From Kluyvera sichuanensis (GTDB lineage: Bacteria; Pseudomonadota; Gammaproteobacteria; Enterobacterales; Enterobacteriaceae): a DNA stretch of 58,021 nucleotides. Every line of letters begins with the position of its first letter. Position 1 is the first letter of the stretch. The notes below the pieces were generated by a model. That model had not been told where the DNA came from, did not search any database, and saw only the letters and a program-made list of their open reading frames with translations. Positions 56,794 to 58,021 of this stretch are shown piece by piece. Position numbers and translations under genes: made by a program. The DNA is taken from positions 1-58,021 of the forward strand of contig NZ_JABBJF010000030.1 in assembly GCF_014218705.1 (NCBI RefSeq), given 5' to 3'.

Positions 56794-57548
56794 TGGCCGG
56801 GTTCGATTTTAACGGCCAGACGGTGTGGGTGACCGGGGCAGGAAAAGGCATTGGTTACGCCACCGCGCTGGCGTTTGTGGAGGCGGGCGCGAAGGTGACC
56901 GGTTTCGACCTGGCCTTCGACGGTGAGCATTATCCATTCGCCACCGAAGTGCTGAACGTGGCGGATGCAAAGCAGGTAGCGCAGGTGTGCGAACGTCTGC
57001 TTGCCACCACCGAGCGGCTGGACGTGCTGGTGAACGCCGCCGGAATTTTGCGGATGGGCGCGACGGATGCGTTAAGCCTGGAAGACTGGCAGCAGACCTT
57101 TGCGGTCAACGTCGGCGGCGCGTTTAACCTGTTCCAGCAGACGATGGCACAGTTCCGTCGTCAGCAGGGCGGGGCAATTGTTACCGTCGCTTCCGATGCG
57201 GCGCATACGCCGCGTATCGGCATGAGCGCCTATGGTGCGTCGAAGGCGGCGCTAAAAAGCCTGGCGCTGACCGTCGGGCTGGAGCTTTCCAGCGCGGGCG
57301 TGCGCTGTAACATCGTTTCGCCGGGTTCGACCGACACTGATATGCAGCGCGTGTTGTGGGTGAGTGACGACGCTGAGCAGCAGCGTATTCGTGGCTTTGG
57401 TGAGCAGTTTAAGCTCGGCATTCCGCTGGGGAAAATTGCCCTTCCGCAGGAGATTGCCAACACCATTTTGTTCCTCGCATCGAGCAGCGCCAGCCACATC
57501 ACGCTGCAGGATATTGTGGTGGACGGCGGCTCAACGCTGGGAGCGTAG
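56793..57548 (+). CDS. entA: 2,3-dihydro-2,3-dihydroxybenzoate dehydrogenase EntA
   Basis: EntA is an NAD-dependent SDR that completes 2,3-dihydroxybenzoate. The 251-residue protein has the nucleotide motif TGAGKGIG near residue 16, an aspartate after beta2 (TGFDLAF) that selects NAD, NAAG near 88, and catalytic residues in [23 protein letters not shown]. It ends [10 protein letters not shown], as in E. coli EntA. Its ATG overlaps the entB stop (TAATG), so translation is coupled. Confidence 0.97.
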   Translation: MAGFDFNGQTVWVTGAGKGIGYATALAFVEAGAKVTGFDLAFDGEHYPFATEVLNVADAKQVAQVCERLLATTERLDVLVNAAGILRMGATDALSLEDWQQTFAVNVGGAFNLFQQTMAQFRRQQGGAIVTVASDAAHTPRIGMSAYGASKAALKSLALTVGLELSSAGVRCNIVSPGSTDTDMQRVLWVSDDAEQQRIRGFGEQFKLGIPLGKIALPQEIANTILFLASSSASHITLQDIVVDGGSTLGA

Positions 57549-57549
57549 G

Positions 57550-57963
57550 ATGATCTGGAAGCGCCATTTAACCCTCGATGAATTGAACGCCACCAGTGAG
57601 AACACCATGGTGGCGCATCTGGGGATTGTTTATACCCATATCGGCGACGACAGCCTGGAAGCGGTGATGCCGGTGGACAGCCGCACCCATCAGCCGTTCG
57701 GCCTGTTGCACGGCGGTGCATCGGCGGCGCTGGCGGAGACGCTGGGCTCGATGGCCGGTTTTCTGATGACTCGTGAAGGGCAGTGCGTGGTGGGCACCGA
57801 ACTGAATGCATCACACCACCGCCCGGTTTCTCAAGGGCAGGTGCGGGCGGTGTGCCAGCCGCTGCATCTGGGGCGTCAAAGCCAGAGCTGGGAAATTGTC
57901 GTTTTTGACGAGCAGGGGCGACGTTGCTGTACCTGCCGGTTAGGGACGGCGGTGCTGGGTTAG
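57550..57963 (+). CDS. entH: Proofreading thioesterase EntH (YbdB)
   Basis: A 137-residue hotdog-fold thioesterase that frees misloaded acyl groups from EntB so enterobactin synthesis does not stall. The catalytic region [21 protein letters not shown] (near residues 54-74) has the expected histidine and glutamate. The ATG at 57550 starts one base after the entA stop, with a weak site TAGG. Length equals E. coli EntH. It is the last gene of entCEBAH. Confidence 0.96.
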   Translation: MIWKRHLTLDELNATSENTMVAHLGIVYTHIGDDSLEAVMPVDSRTHQPFGLLHGGASAALAETLGSMAGFLMTREGQCVVGTELNASHHRPVSQGQVRAVCQPLHLGRQSQSWEIVVFDEQGRRCCTCRLGTAVLG

Positions 57964-57976
57964 GTTTTGGGTCCGA

Positions 57977-58021
57977 TCCCGGCGGCGCTTCGCTTGGCCG
58001 GGCTACAATTCGAGGCGTAGC
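57977..58021. repeat. REP-like element at the window end
   Basis: CCCGGCGGCGCTTCGCTTGG runs into GGCCGGGCTAC, and after ATTCGAGGC a GTAGC begins and is cut by the window edge. It is the inverted partner of the GTAGCCCGG family seen at four other places, and probably the first half of a pair after entH. Confidence 0.75.

Overview
The window is chromosomal DNA from a gamma-proteobacterium of the Enterobacteriaceae, most likely Enterobacter or a close relative (Lelliottia, Leclercia). Three things point there: a complete enterobactin locus with E. coli-like proteins, the ramR-romA-ramA arrangement known from Enterobacter and Klebsiella, and nfsB, ybdF and ybdJ in their usual neighbourhood beside entD. 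No rRNA, tRNA, CRISPR array, integrase or intact insertion sequence was seen. The species is an inference.

Layout. (1) 1-3.9 kb: core genes nfsB, ybdF and ybdJ, with the multidrug-resistance regulatory locus ramR / romA-ramA between ybdF and ybdJ. (2) 4.0-11.3 kb: a 38-residue membrane protein, a P-type cation ATPase, and a two-gene RND efflux pump with no outer-membrane gene beside it. (3) 11.3-20.4 kb: a MocR regulator, a polar amino acid ABC importer (four genes), a non-coding dispersed repeat, a YdfG-like SDR reductase, a class III aminotransferase and an AbgT-family transporter. I read this as a probable taurine (or similar amino-compound) nitrogen-scavenging locus. (4) 20.7-39.1 kb: a sugar locus with an FGGY kinase, a fucose-isomerase-like isomerase, a split transketolase, a SorC regulator, two GPH symporters, two cytoplasmic glycoside hydrolases (one apiosidase-like), a ROK regulator and an RbsABC-type importer with a DUF2291 lipoprotein. 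It fits D-apiose or apioside catabolism. A GNAT/DUF1778 toxin-antitoxin pair lies inside it. (5) 39.2-58 kb: the enterobactin locus entD-fepA / fes-ybdZ-entF / fepCGD / entS / fepB / entCEBAH. fepE is absent.

How the genes work together. RamA is a global activator of efflux genes and RamR represses it. The proposed apiose genes form a pathway: ABC or symporter uptake, intracellular release of sugar from glycosides, isomerisation, phosphorylation, and transketolase cleavage to xylulose 5-phosphate and dihydroxyacetone phosphate. A previously unlisted regulatory signature ties this locus together. Four promoters carry the same 32-bp double operator, with one TGAATATATATTCA-like box and one weaker box separated by exactly 4 bp. 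The enterobactin genes make, activate, export, re-import and hydrolyse the siderophore, and each divergent promoter carries a Fur-like box.

The roughly 35 kb between ybdJ and entD is accessory relative to E. coli K-12, where these genes lie close together. REP-like elements with a GTAGCCCGG core occur five times between operons.
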